Source: Albula goreensis (taxonomy: Eukaryota > Chordata > Actinopteri > Albuliformes > Albulidae). Taken from it: a stretch of 64,000 bases of DNA. Under the pieces are notes generated by a model that saw nothing but the letters and a program-made list of their open reading frames with translations, was not told where the DNA came from and searched no databases. Every line of letters starts with the position of its first letter. The first letter of the stretch is position 1. Where the stretch lies: assembly GCA_022829145.1 (NCBI GenBank), contig CM040746.1, positions 3,194,731-3,258,730 on the forward strand, written 5' to 3'. Positions 38,074 to 48,500 of this stretch are shown one piece after another. Both the position numbers and the translations under genes were made by a program.

Positions 38074-40403
38074 GACCATAACAGTTCAGCTAACGTTGTT
38101 TTATTTTCTTTTGACTTTTAAGTGTTGATACATTAATGGTAACTGAAATTCCTTATAGTGTTAATGTGTAATGTTTTGCCTGCACTGTATAGCCTTAAAG
38201 GGGAACGTGCTAAAACAGCCTCAAAGGGTCACTACAGGTTAAACGCATAGCATTTTATTCTTTGAATTTGTGTTAAAGTTGGGCCTCATGAGTCAGATTA
38301 TATTTATGCATGGGAGTCAAGGTTCAGTACATCAGTATAGCAACATTAACTGTATTAAAGTGTTAAAGCTACCTGAGGGCTCCCAGTCACCTATGTGAGA
38401 TCCTAGACAACGAGTATAATTATCATACACTCCACCATTGCTCCTCCCATGCATTTTAAGGTATCTCTGTTAGAGGTAAGATCATCTTAATACCTGTGTA
38501 TATGTCACTGGTGTTTTGGTTAGCTTAGCACTCAGTGGGGAGGCTTCATGTGTAAAATATATTATTTATAACAGCTGGGAGAAGTGTCTTGCCTTTTAGA
38601 TTCATACATCTCAACTTGCACAAAAAGTAGGACAATATAGAGTAACTACTGTGTTAAAAATGCCTGCAAGGATACACCTACACCTGGTTGGGGTGTAGTT
38701 GGAGTGTTTTGGCTGGGGCAAGGGATACTTTAGGACAAGAGGATTATGGTATAAATGTCAAATTTTAAGAGAAGGGCAAGATGGGTATGGGTTTTGTGAA
38801 GAACACGGAGAGAAAGGTAATGAGTTAAGGGGCTCAGTTTAAGAGCATTGGGAGAAGGGGATACATTTAGAGGTCTGTGTAGAGGGTATTGGGATACCTT
38901 TTATGGGTTTCATGGGTGATTATTATTTGGACAAAAATAGTGGCTTGACATTTAACAAATATATGTCATGAATTGATTAAGTTGTTACAAGTAATTTCTT
39001 TAACATTTTTGCATTCCTTGACTGAGAACAAATTGGCTTTCAATCCCAGGGTATGGCCTCAGAAATGGCAGTCTCAGTTTTATCTGAGCACTATAATTGG
39101 CTTTACATGGATTATTTATGGCTACAGACTGATGCTTTTATGAGCTTGTAAATGCTGCAAATGTTTATTTACTTACACAGGAGTTTTGCTGAAAATCCCA
39201 TTTTTTGACCTTGAAATATGGTTCAAGTTTTTTGACAGTTACCCAGGAAAAAAAATGATTAAACATCTGTTTGCATGCCCTCGTACACGAGAACAGCTGC
39301 AGCTACGGCTTCTATTTATCTGCTTTTGTTTGCAGATAATTCATGCACACCTAAAATTATGGTTTTCACTTGACATTATCAGTGAGTCATTGGGCTAACT
39401 CAATGTTTTATTGAAATGATAATTCACACTATGAAAAGTACTACAGATGATAGACTAAGAAAAATATATTTTTTCAAACTTTGATCAGCCAATGAAATTA
39501 CACTGGATTTTTTAAAATCACAATTACCAGAAGATGTAATACAACAAGCGCAGTAAATCCATGAAACCAAATTAACTGTGATACCACAAATTATACTACA
39601 TATGTGATAAGGTGATTAATTATAATACCACACATCTGAGAAATTATCAAAGTTTTGACTGAATCACCAGGAAAGAGGTTTTACATTACTTTAAATTATT
39701 TTTCTTATGATCAATTATTCTTTATTTATAATTTAACAATGGTAATATGTATACATGAAGGTTAATCTCAATATGAAAAATTATTTTCAGGATTTTTGTT
39801 AGGTTTCAGTTATCAGTAGATAACTTCATAGTGCCAACTAGTTTTATAATTGTAGAACCATTTAGGCTTTTGCACCATGAATCCATGGTGTTGCAAACTT
39901 TGGACATACAATAAACGGACATGTCGGGAATGTGCTTACCCCACAAACCTCCATACCCAGGTTACCCATCCACCACAGACAACCACGACACAAGGAATCA
40001 GCCAAGCAGGACTTTATTTAAACCTTTCATGCACAGATGGCTCACTTTCATCCCCTCTCTCACTCCCCTCTGGTCACAGACCGATTGGCCCTCCTTGCCG
40101 TCCCCCCAGTACCATGGAAGCGGAGCACTGGGAGAGAGACTCCCCACACTGCACTCCCATTAGCTACACACTCAGGCAAGGTTTGTTCTCCCTACACACC
40201 AACATGGTGCCCAAAAGACACTCCCAAACCTGCACCCAGCGCCAGAGGGGACACTCCTTGGCCACCCAAGGGTGACGTCTCGTTCTGGGGAGGGGGAGGC
40301 CCACACATGCACACACACATGTCACAACACAAAGGAAAATAGTGGTGGGGCGCAGGTTGGCTCATGCCAAACCTGATCTGTGCCCCAAAATAAAAACCAA
40401 GCG
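38074..40403. other. Intergenic DNA; possible antisense LTR-like segment at 39921-40330
   Basis: No gene recognised. The GC-richer stretch at about 39921-40330 has an antisense TTTATT signal (40014) and a TG...CA outline, suggestive of a solo LTR in antisense, but no matching target duplication was found. Confidence 0.3.
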
Positions 40404-40530
40404 TTAGGGCTAGGGTTTCTAGGGTTAGGATCTCCAGGTTTAGGGTTTCTAGGGTCTCCCAGGTTATGGTTTCCAGGGTTAGGGTTGATAGGGTTATGGT
40501 TTCACGGGTTAGGGGTAGGGTTACAAGAGT
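40404..40530. repeat. Degenerate telomere-like (TTAGGG) array
   Basis: TAGGGTT or GGGTTAGGG units recur about a dozen times with short interruptions such as TCTCCAGG. The units resemble the vertebrate telomere repeat but are not in strict tandem. Confidence 0.7.
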
Positions 40531-40779
40531 GATGGTTTTTAGATGTATAGGTTATTATATAAATAATCTATAAATAATTGGTTTATAGATTATTACAGAT
40601 TATACAGATTGTTATACCATTGTGTGTATCCATGCCATCTGTGAATCTTCATTGACAGACTCCTGGGAAGCAGAGGAATCCTCAGAGGAATCGGGTTGCC
40701 CGTATTCTTCTTCACTTGTTTGCATGACTAACAGTGGGAGGTTGGCATTGGAATCAGAAGAGTCTGTTGGTTCTGCTTG

Positions 40780-40838
40780 GTTCTGGCTTTTTGGGTTTCA
40801 AGCAGGAGATGTCAGAAAAGTTATCACAGGGATAACTG
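40780..40838 (+). pseudogene. 28S rRNA fragment (domain V)
   Basis: About 58 bp resemble the peptidyl-transferase region of eukaryotic 28S rRNA. Recognisable parts are TTTTTGGGTTTCAAGCAGGA, GTCAGAAAAGTTATCACAGG and GATAACTG, with about six differences from the 28S sequence I recall. Similarity stops abruptly after GGGATAACTG. It is too short to function and may be part of an rRNA-derived retroposon or a captured fragment. Confidence 0.7.
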
Positions 40839-41027
40839 CAGGCCCCAGGTGCACCCTGGGCCCACCACTGAGTGGCTGGAGGGTCCCCTGGTGTTCCTGG
40901 AAGTATCGCCGGACCCAAAGGTAAAACACAGGTCAAGGTGCTGGATGGACTTCGACTCTGCTGCATGAGCTGTCATAGAAAAATTACGTAGAATTAATGT
41001 CGTTCCAGTTGATGTAATACCTGTCAA

Positions 41028-41680
41028 TCTGACCTTTGACCTTCCCTGCCAGTAGAACAGAAGGGTTGTGGCACCCCAAAATTTTGGTATAAGATGGCGA
41101 CAGTGCCCTCTGTGACATATGTTCGAGCTGGAAGAGTGACCCAAAGGCAAGCGAAAAAGGTGTTTGAAATCTCAGCATTTATTAACCTTTGACCTTTCCT
41201 GCCAGTAGAACGGAAGGGTCGTGACAGCCAAAAATTAGGGGTCGGGATGGTGCTAGCACCCCTTGTGACATATCTTCCAGTCGGAAGCGTGACCCCAACA
41301 GTAGGCCAAAAGAAGGCATTTGAAATCTCAACATTTTTTGACCTTTGACCTTTCCTGGCAATAGAACCGAAAGGTCATGGAAGCTCAAAATTTGGGCACA
41401 GGGTGGCGATAGCACCCTCTATGACATATATTTGAACCAGAAATGTGACTCCAATAGTCAGCCAAAAGAAGTCACAATATTTTTTTAACTTTGACCTTTC
41501 TGCCAGTAGAATGGAAGGGTCGCAGAAGCCAAAATTTGGGCACAGGATGGCAATAGAACCCTCTACAACATATACCCAGAAGTGTGACCCCAAAAGTAAC
41601 CAGTGAAGGTACATGTGATTGAAAAAAATGAAAGTTTAGACCTTTCATAGACCTTTCAAAGACCTTTGACCAACTTTACC
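41028..41680. repeat. Diverged tandem repeat, about 150-bp unit, four copies
   Basis: Unit starts (TTTGACCTTTCCTGCCAGTA-type) fall at about 41031, 41184, 41341 and 41487. Each unit continues with a GGAAGGGTCGTGA-type block, GGATGGCGA, a CCCTCTGTGACATAT-type block and AGTGTGACCCCAA. Copies are clearly diverged, so the array is old. The junctions repeat TGACCTTTGACCT. Confidence 0.85.
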
Positions 41681-42438
41681 AAGGAATGAGATGTCTTAGA
41701 AAAGTTACATAGAATTAATGAAGCTCAAATTGAGGAAAGAAATATTATGTAAAAAATAGGTACATTTCTCTGTGGACAAATCCATAGAAATATTACAATT
41801 ATATGTATATATATCCTGCTTAAAATATGTAATGGATGTCAGCTCATGAGTTGTCATAGAAAAGTTATGTAATATGAATATAAGTTACTTGAAGGAAAGT
41901 TACATATTAATTATTTTTAAATTGTTTGGTGGAGAATAGTTTTGCAGTTCCTACAGCAAAATTACATCAAAATTCTCCTAAATGTATCAAAATTGTGTCA
42001 GACAGATTATGTTAATTTGATGCTTTCAAAATTGGTAGGGATTCCTGGACATCCCCCTCAAGGTAGGGTCAGGCTATTGTATTTTTCACAGAAAAAGGAT
42101 GAAAATGAATGAGCCCTTAAAAATCTGACGGCGAACATGTAAGATCGCGGACAGATTTGAAATCAGCCCCTGTGTACATGGCAGCTGCACCCGAGAAGTG
42201 GCATGGTTGGTAATGACACATGCAATGCATAGTTTGGACTGTCATGTTTTTCTGTCATGTTTTTCCAAAATCAACTTGGAACGAATCCAAATGAATAATT
42301 CGTTCAAATAGAACTATTACATATTTAGGATCCTCTACAGTAGTGTGCCCTCCCTTGCCTTTCCCTCCACTCTGCAGTCCCTCTCCTTTTTAAATGCAAA
42401 CTCTTACATCATTTTACCTTGTATAAAAATAACTTTTT
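41681..42438. other. Intergenic DNA, no gene recognised
   Basis: AT-rich sequence continuing from the tandem array. Only GTTACATAGAATTAATG-like motifs repeat loosely. No coding signal. Confidence 0.5.
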
Positions 42439-43028
42439 ATAGATCCGAAATGCTCCAAACTACGGAAAATTCCACACCTGACCTCATTTGCATTGCCCTG
42501 TATGGTATATTACATACATGAAACACATATAACAAGAAATAAAAAATTGTCTAAATGTGACCTTGAAAATACTTTGTTTTAAATTTTTACACATATTACA
42601 CAACTCAACTAGGCTATCTACCTTACCTAAAGTTTGCCTGTCTGTCTAACTGTGCCTGAAGACAAATTGTAATCTCTGATGAGTAGTCACGACAACTTTG
42701 TGTGTTAGCATTGGTAATGTTACAATTGAGCTCCATCAACTCTTGTTGCAACCGCTTTCTTTCATAGAATTCGAAACTATTACCAAAGGCAGGGTGTCAT
42801 TAAACACAAAACAGAAAATAAAAAACTTTATTCAGTTGCGGTTGTATAGGTTACAAACCCCTTCTTGCACAAGCTGAACTAATGGGAAAGAGGGGAGATC
42901 ATTAGTTAATCAATTGCGGATGGCGTTGTTTTCTCTGACGGATTAAAAATAGAAAACTATGTGCAAATATTCCAAAATCTGAAAAAAATCCAAAATCCGA
43001 AACACTTCTGGTCCCAGGCATTTTGGGT
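42439..43028 (-). mobile_element. Second Tigger-like element, inverted, ends eroded
   Basis: The left part (ATCCGAAATGCTCCAAA, then AATTCCACACCTGACC) and the right part (TCCAAAATCCGAAACACTTC, then TGGTCCCAGGCAT) are the inverted counterparts of the two ends of the element at 7822-8194. The outermost bases of both ends are missing or mutated. At about 590 bp it is longer than the first copy. No open transposase frame. Confidence 0.7.
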
Positions 43029-43291
43029 ATTTATTTAGATTTATTTTTCTAGGAGAAAATTAGATAGTTTCAGCCGAGAAAATAACATAATGTTGACTAT
43101 GACAGTCCAATTTCTGTGGTGTTTCGGAGAAATGTTGACTAGGGCCTTCAAGGACATAGTGCAGGGCAGAACACCCAAATAATCTGCAAACAGACAAAGG
43201 GAAAGAATTTTTAACGTCTAATAATCTCTGGTCCTTTAGAGTTTTCATAGCTAGAAATGGTGAAGATTAAATCGACCTTAACAATACGCTT

Positions 43292-43727
43292 TGTGGCGCT
43301 GGGAGATGTGGAGGGAGGAGCGAACTCCCAGCTCCTCCCATTGTACTGCTGTCAGTCTCCTGGTTTCCTCCCTCAGACTGGAGAAGTAACTGGAGCTGCA
43401 ACAGCAGAGGCCTCACAAACAGGCAGCCTCACCTGAGAGTGATTCCTAATCAACTCAGCTGTGAGCACTTGCCTTCAATTAGGCCTTCTATTTAAGCACA
43501 GTCTAAGAGGCTGCAAGGAAGTTTGTGAACATTTGGACTTTTTGTGTTTTGGAGGGCTGTGCTGGTTTTGTGTTTTGATCTTATTTTGTGTTAAGACCAT
43601 TTGTAGTGTTTTCCTTTCCCCTACAAGGGGTAAATAAATGGCCTTTGGCTCCTTTTTTGCTCAACCTTTGTTGTGTTTCCCTCCACTCACCACTCAGCAC
43701 AGTGACCACACCTGCCGCCGTGTCACA
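43292..43727 (+). mobile_element. Solo LTR (436 bp) with GCTT target duplication
   Basis: It begins TGTGGCGCTGGG and ends GCCGTGTCACA, with TGTG/CACA termini. GCTT precedes it (43288-43291) and follows it (43728-43731). A TATTTAAGC promoter-like box lies at about 43489 and AATAAA at 43632-43637, placing U3, R and U5 in plus orientation. There is no internal region or partner LTR, so it probably arose by LTR-LTR recombination. It lies about 60 bp before the Polinton-like capsid relic. Confidence 0.8.
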
Positions 43728-43779
43728 GCTTTTACATCTTCAATGTAAAATCACACGTCGATTATCCTACAGCGACTGT

Positions 43780-44635
43780 TTTTTCCCAGGTGGATGTATC
43801 ACTCAGAGATAGGCTTGTGACCCAGTCTAGAAATACCTACCCTTGCAGAGCTATTTTGGAGTGCATGCTGAATAATGGGGATGAGACTCTGTCAAATCAG
43901 TTAACAACAAAAATGGACGAAACTGACCAGAACGGTACCAGCGAAGGGCTGAGAAACAGAGCTTTATATACAGCAGCAAGCGATGCATTTGAGTTGCTCG
44001 GACCCATATACGCAGATATATTTTTTTCAGGAGAGATTACTGATAAGCAGTGTGGACGTTAAAATTAAAATGGTACAGAGTAAGGACAAGTTCTGTCTGA
44101 TGAGCGGAGATGCTCAACAGTACTGGTTAAAAATATTGACGGCCTCCATGTTTGTCCAAAAAGCCACAGGGTCACCAGCTACGAAGCTCAGACATGTGCA
44201 GGCCCTGTTGACATCTAATGCTAAATGTCCAATGACAGGGTCAGCCTAAAGACCTTCAGCTTGGCTGCAGGCAGTTGAATCTGTAATCAAGAAAATTTGT
44301 TTTTGGGTCAGCTGCCAAAGTCAGTTGTTATAGGTCTCATGGATAACGATGCGTCTACAGGCAGTTATAGAAAGAACCTATTCAATTTCCAGCATTACAA
44401 TGCTGAATTTATTGCTTTGTATGTTGACAGCACGTACCGGCTAAGCCGTTTCAGCCAAACTTTGATAACGATAGTTTCGTTCCTGAATATTACAGTCTGG
44501 TTCATGCCACAAAGGCAGCATTTAAAAGACAAACCCTCATTTATAAACCGTCAGGAATATGAATCTGGTTGCACTCTGTGCGCCTTCAGCCTGGAGCCCG
44601 ATGAAGGATGATTGTTTATGCCAGCTTATGAACTG
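43780..44635 (+). pseudogene. Polinton/Maverick-like major capsid protein relic
   Basis: Three plus-strand frames cover one decayed protein: 43790-44062, then about 43983-44249, then 44297-44611. Motifs that resemble the major capsid protein of Polintons (often named F54H12.2-like in animal genomes) include YPCRAILECMLNNGDE, KIKMVQSKDKFCLMS, FLGQLPKSVVIGLMDND and NLFNFQHYNAEFIALYVDS. Frames shift near 44015 and again near 44450-44520, stops occur, and the C-terminal part is shortened, with an IVYAS-like remnant at about 44609. The N-terminal part is missing, and the solo LTR lies at that edge. Identification is by recalled family motifs; a homology search would settle it. Confidence 0.7.
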
Positions 44636-44947
44636 AGCAGCAGCTCTAGAAAAGAATTTTATGGTATTGTGGCTTATGACGAGTTACCATTACCTAAACC
44701 AAAGTGGCTACCAGCTATGTTTATTGTGAACACACATCCAAAGCACAAGCCCGGGAACACTAGTTGGATCTGTATCTACGTGCAGAAGGGACTGGTGAAA
44801 GAAAGCATCAGTGCTTTCTTGGATCACAACTGTGAACGGATTGACTACAGCTTACAGCAAGTGCAAGACTCTTTAAGCATCTCTGGCGGACAACATTGCA
44901 CAATATTTAAAGATTGGCAGATGGATGAGCAGATAGTCATCGTATGA
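44636..44947 (+). pseudogene. Polinton-like adenain-type cysteine protease relic
   Basis: The frame 44612-44947 carries, in order, RKEFYGIVAYDELP, FIVNTHPKHKPGN followed by TSWICIYV, FLDHNCERIDYS, and a GGQHC segment. This matches the layout of C5 (adenovirus-type) proteases in Polintons, which mature capsid proteins. The expected histidine next to WICIY is replaced (TSW), the segment between strands is shortened, and GGQHC differs from the usual cysteine-containing box, so it should be inactive. It follows the capsid relic on the same strand, as expected for one element. Confidence 0.65.
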
Positions 44948-45019
44948 TAAAGCATGCTGGGTGTTCTCTATTCCAGTGAAACTTTATCAAAAGGCCAGTT
45001 CTCACCATCATCTGCTCAC

Positions 45020-45548
45020 TGAGGGTATTTGGCAGGATATCTCACTCTGCTTATAGGACATCGTCCAGCAGCCCTTAAAAATATCACCAAGGATGACATT
45101 GCACAGGCAGAGGTCATTGATAAGGGACAAAATAATATTCTGTAGGTTGAGAAGCACAAAAGCATTAGGCCATGCCCAGGTACCGCTGTACTCAGAGGAA
45201 TTCAAGTGGCTGACTTACCTGGTGGAAATCTCCATCACCAACCTCTTATATGACATGAGCCCATTCCTTTTCCACACAGAGAAAGTAGAGCAGTGCAATA
45301 AGCTGAGTGCTCTTCAGTGTCCATGGGATGATGCAGACTTGCCTGGAAAGGTCTCTTTCAACCTGATCCATTCTAGCATGTCAACTCAAGCAGACCGTTT
45401 CCTCACCAGAGAGGAACGACAACTAGTTGCCAGGTCTATGTGCCGTGACCTTCCCACGGCCGGCAAGTTCTATGTCAGCTTGCCCTCCAGGGAGACACAA
45501 TTTGTGATTAGAGAAAGGACAATGACGGCTCTGTTGGAAGATAGATAA
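45020..45548 (+). pseudogene. Tyrosine recombinase (Crypton/YR-type) catalytic domain relic
   Basis: The first part, in one frame at about 45030-45140, reads GYLTLLIGHRPAALKNITKD, with a plausible first catalytic arginine in GHRP. It ends at a stop near 45142. The second part, in another frame (45093-45548; meaningful from about 45168), reads AQVPLYSEEFKWL, then FLTREERQ and SMCRDLPTAGKFYV, resembling the final box with the nucleophilic tyrosine in FYV. A histidine (LIHSS) stands where I would expect the second arginine, and arginine replaces histidine in MCRD. One stop and one frameshift, so inactive. It lies about 80 bp after the protease relic. Whether it belongs to the same element or is a separate transposon is open. 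Confidence 0.5.
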
Positions 45549-48500
45549 GGATCAACCTTAATTTAGATCCTTGCTTTTGTTTATTGAATGATGACTCATC
45601 CTATCAGTTTACACTTTCTCAAAAACAAACATCACTAGCTGGCCTTGCTGCCTGTAAAAAGACAATACTTCAGATTTGGATCAAGTCAGATACGGCATTG
45701 TCAATACTGGATTAATTCCTTTCAGAACATAAGTTCTGCTAGAATGCTCCACTGCTAAATTAAATGGAGCTCGGCTGAATACTCTACAGTCATGGATGGG
45801 ACTTGCCACAGCCGTTAAAGCGCATGTTTTAAAATGACATGGTGATGTGGAATATAAGATGACATCCTTGTGTTATTGACTGTATAATGGCATTTTTGTT
45901 TATGTACTGACAGTTATTTGTATTATTATTTTTCTTCTTTCTTTCTTCACTTGTCTCGGATTGAGTACTTTGTCTGTGATGTACAAATAACAGAGGTTCA
46001 GTTTGTGTGTTATGTTCCAAAAATAATAAAAAGAATAATCACACAAAACAGAAGAATTTATTGACCAAATGCAAACTAATCCTGATAATGATGTAAATCC
46101 CCTTTACAGATAATGAAATGCTGTTACAATGTTACAGTGATAATGATCAATCAGTAATTTCTGTTCTGAAAATAAAGTTCTGCAGTCCCTTGGCTGTTCC
46201 TAGTTCAAGGACATATTGAATTTATGACAAGAACTGGATATTCGGCCCAACTAAGCTCACCATTTCAACTAAGGAATATTCAAGACTTTGTCAAGTCTGG
46301 CTTTGAACACAGCAAGGGTCTCTGCCTCAGCTACTTGACTCGGCAACTTATTCCATGTATTGATAACTCTTTGTGGCATAATCTATTGGTGGATGAGGGA
46401 ACGAGTCCCCTTCAATGTTCAAAATTGTCGCCCCAAATAAATTTTATGATTAGGTTCATGTGCTAAATTGAAAATCTTTCTCATTGCTATTTACTCTTTT
46501 TGACTAGGCCATATTTTAACAAGCTTAGCATATGTTCCAAAATGTGACTTTAAGCAGATTTTGCTGTCTTAAATTGCTGTGAAAAATACTACACTGCCCT
46601 GACAGCACTGTAGGGTGGCATACATTTTTCACTATACCTTGTTCTTGTCACATGCAACCATGAAACATATCCGGCAACTACATCACCTGAGAGATATGAA
46701 TCATGGAGCATGTCAACAAGGCTGAGTAGATGGATTTTGAGACAACATCGTGACCCCACACACAAACATGAGCTTGCTGATCATCTTAACAAATTCCCAG
46801 ACTCCAGAATGCAGCTAATCATGAATTTAACTCATTTTACAAAAAGTGATAAAATATCCATGGTAAAACGAACCCCATCAACACATACAATATATAACTG
46901 GTTAATGTGATTTGCAGTTACATTGAAATGATTTGCTCCCACTGGTTAAATAAATGAACAGTCTAAACAAAAATATTTTATACTGGCTAGCTTCTAATTT
47001 TCTAATACTGTTTTACTGTGTTACCATCTGGCTAGTTAACAGTAGTGTGGTGCATTTTGAGTAGTCTCTGACTGCTTCATCTTAAAATGTTGGAGTTTCA
47101 AAGCATACACAGACAATTCTGCCATCTTTTATTTATTGTGTAAAATAATTCCAAACTTAAGATATTCTCTGACTCCTTTTACTGGGCGATTCATTTAGCC
47201 TGCTGTCTCTGCCTGCTCTGCCATATTTCCATTTGGCAAGCACTTGAGGATTACATTTCTACTCAAGGAATTTTTGTTCTTGAATTATTTGAGTAACTTG
47301 AAGACTTGTTTAAGCCCTAGTTATACATGATTTTGGTTTAATGGCTGAATGGCACTGTTCATATAAAAATGGAAAAATGTATAGATGTAAGTTTTATGGT
47401 GATTTGAAAAATGTATTGCAACTACATTAATTTGAAATCATTATTTGCAAGTTTGTATTTACAAGCACACTGACCAAATGTTACTGGTGCATACATTTTA
47501 ATAATGATATCTTCAAATGGAATCTTAGAAGTTAGGAAAAAGTTATTAGGCCCTATCTTGCCTTATTTTAGCACCTCCACCCTCTAAATAGCATAAGTTG
47601 TTGTACCCAATTTAAATGGATTTTCCAGGTATGACTAGGAGACTAAGTTGTGTTGGGAAAGCAAATGACTGTGTACCCAAAGATAGTTTTCATGAACCAA
47701 ATCCTGACACATTTTACTGAAATAGTTACCAACCTTACTAACCAATCAAAACACTACAAATCAATAAACACAAAAAGTGTGAAATCTCATGTCATTACTT
47801 CATTTGCATTCGATCCATATAGACCATTCTCACATTAACTTTATTTTCAATTTTATTTATTTTAGAATGGCTAAAATTGATCAAAAACGTAATGCAAATG
47901 GCCATGAATTATTGGCTCACCCCTCAATTGTACAAAAAAACAGCTAAATCAGTTTTGCCAAAAAAAATAATGTGATGCATCCATTGAGAAATTTTACTCC
48001 AGGTTGTAACCTGTATGAACCTTTCTGGCAAAAAGGCAGAAAGTCAGATACTCTGACTCTCACAGGGCTGTTGACATGCTCTCTAGCGACGGCATCGACA
48101 GGGACAGTGGGCATCATTCACTGGATTGACTTCTCTCAATCATTTATTGAGAGGAATTATCCCAGATCCATCAAAACGCTTCCCTCTCAAAGGGGAATCC
48201 AGCTGCACTTATTTTACTCAAGCCTACTCTAATGTCTCAGAAGAAACCCACTGGGTCATAGCTCTGAAGTCATGCAGCTTTGCAAAATGACCAAAAACCC
48301 AGGAAATGTGCCTAGTATTATTATTATTATTACTTATGACTGTTAAATGTAATCACCACTGGAAGTATGTTCTGTGCGATTTTACTGAAACAAAAGTTTT
48401 TTTTTTTTTTTTTTTTACAGAGACAAAAGTTGTATTCCATTTTAAAAATTAAGTTTTTTTCTTCAAAGGAAAAGAGGAGAGATAAAAGGGCCAGAGCTTA

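Noticed and set aside
39921-40330. Antisense solo LTR
   Set aside because: It has a TG...CA outline and an antisense TTTATT signal, but no matching flanking duplication.
40622-40924. 100-residue frame with an acidic start
   Set aside because: It overlaps the 28S-like fragment and repeat-rich DNA; there is no supporting motif.
43060-43248. 62-residue minus-strand frame
   Set aside because: The composition looks protein-like, but no family was recognised and there are no clear splice sites or relatives nearby.
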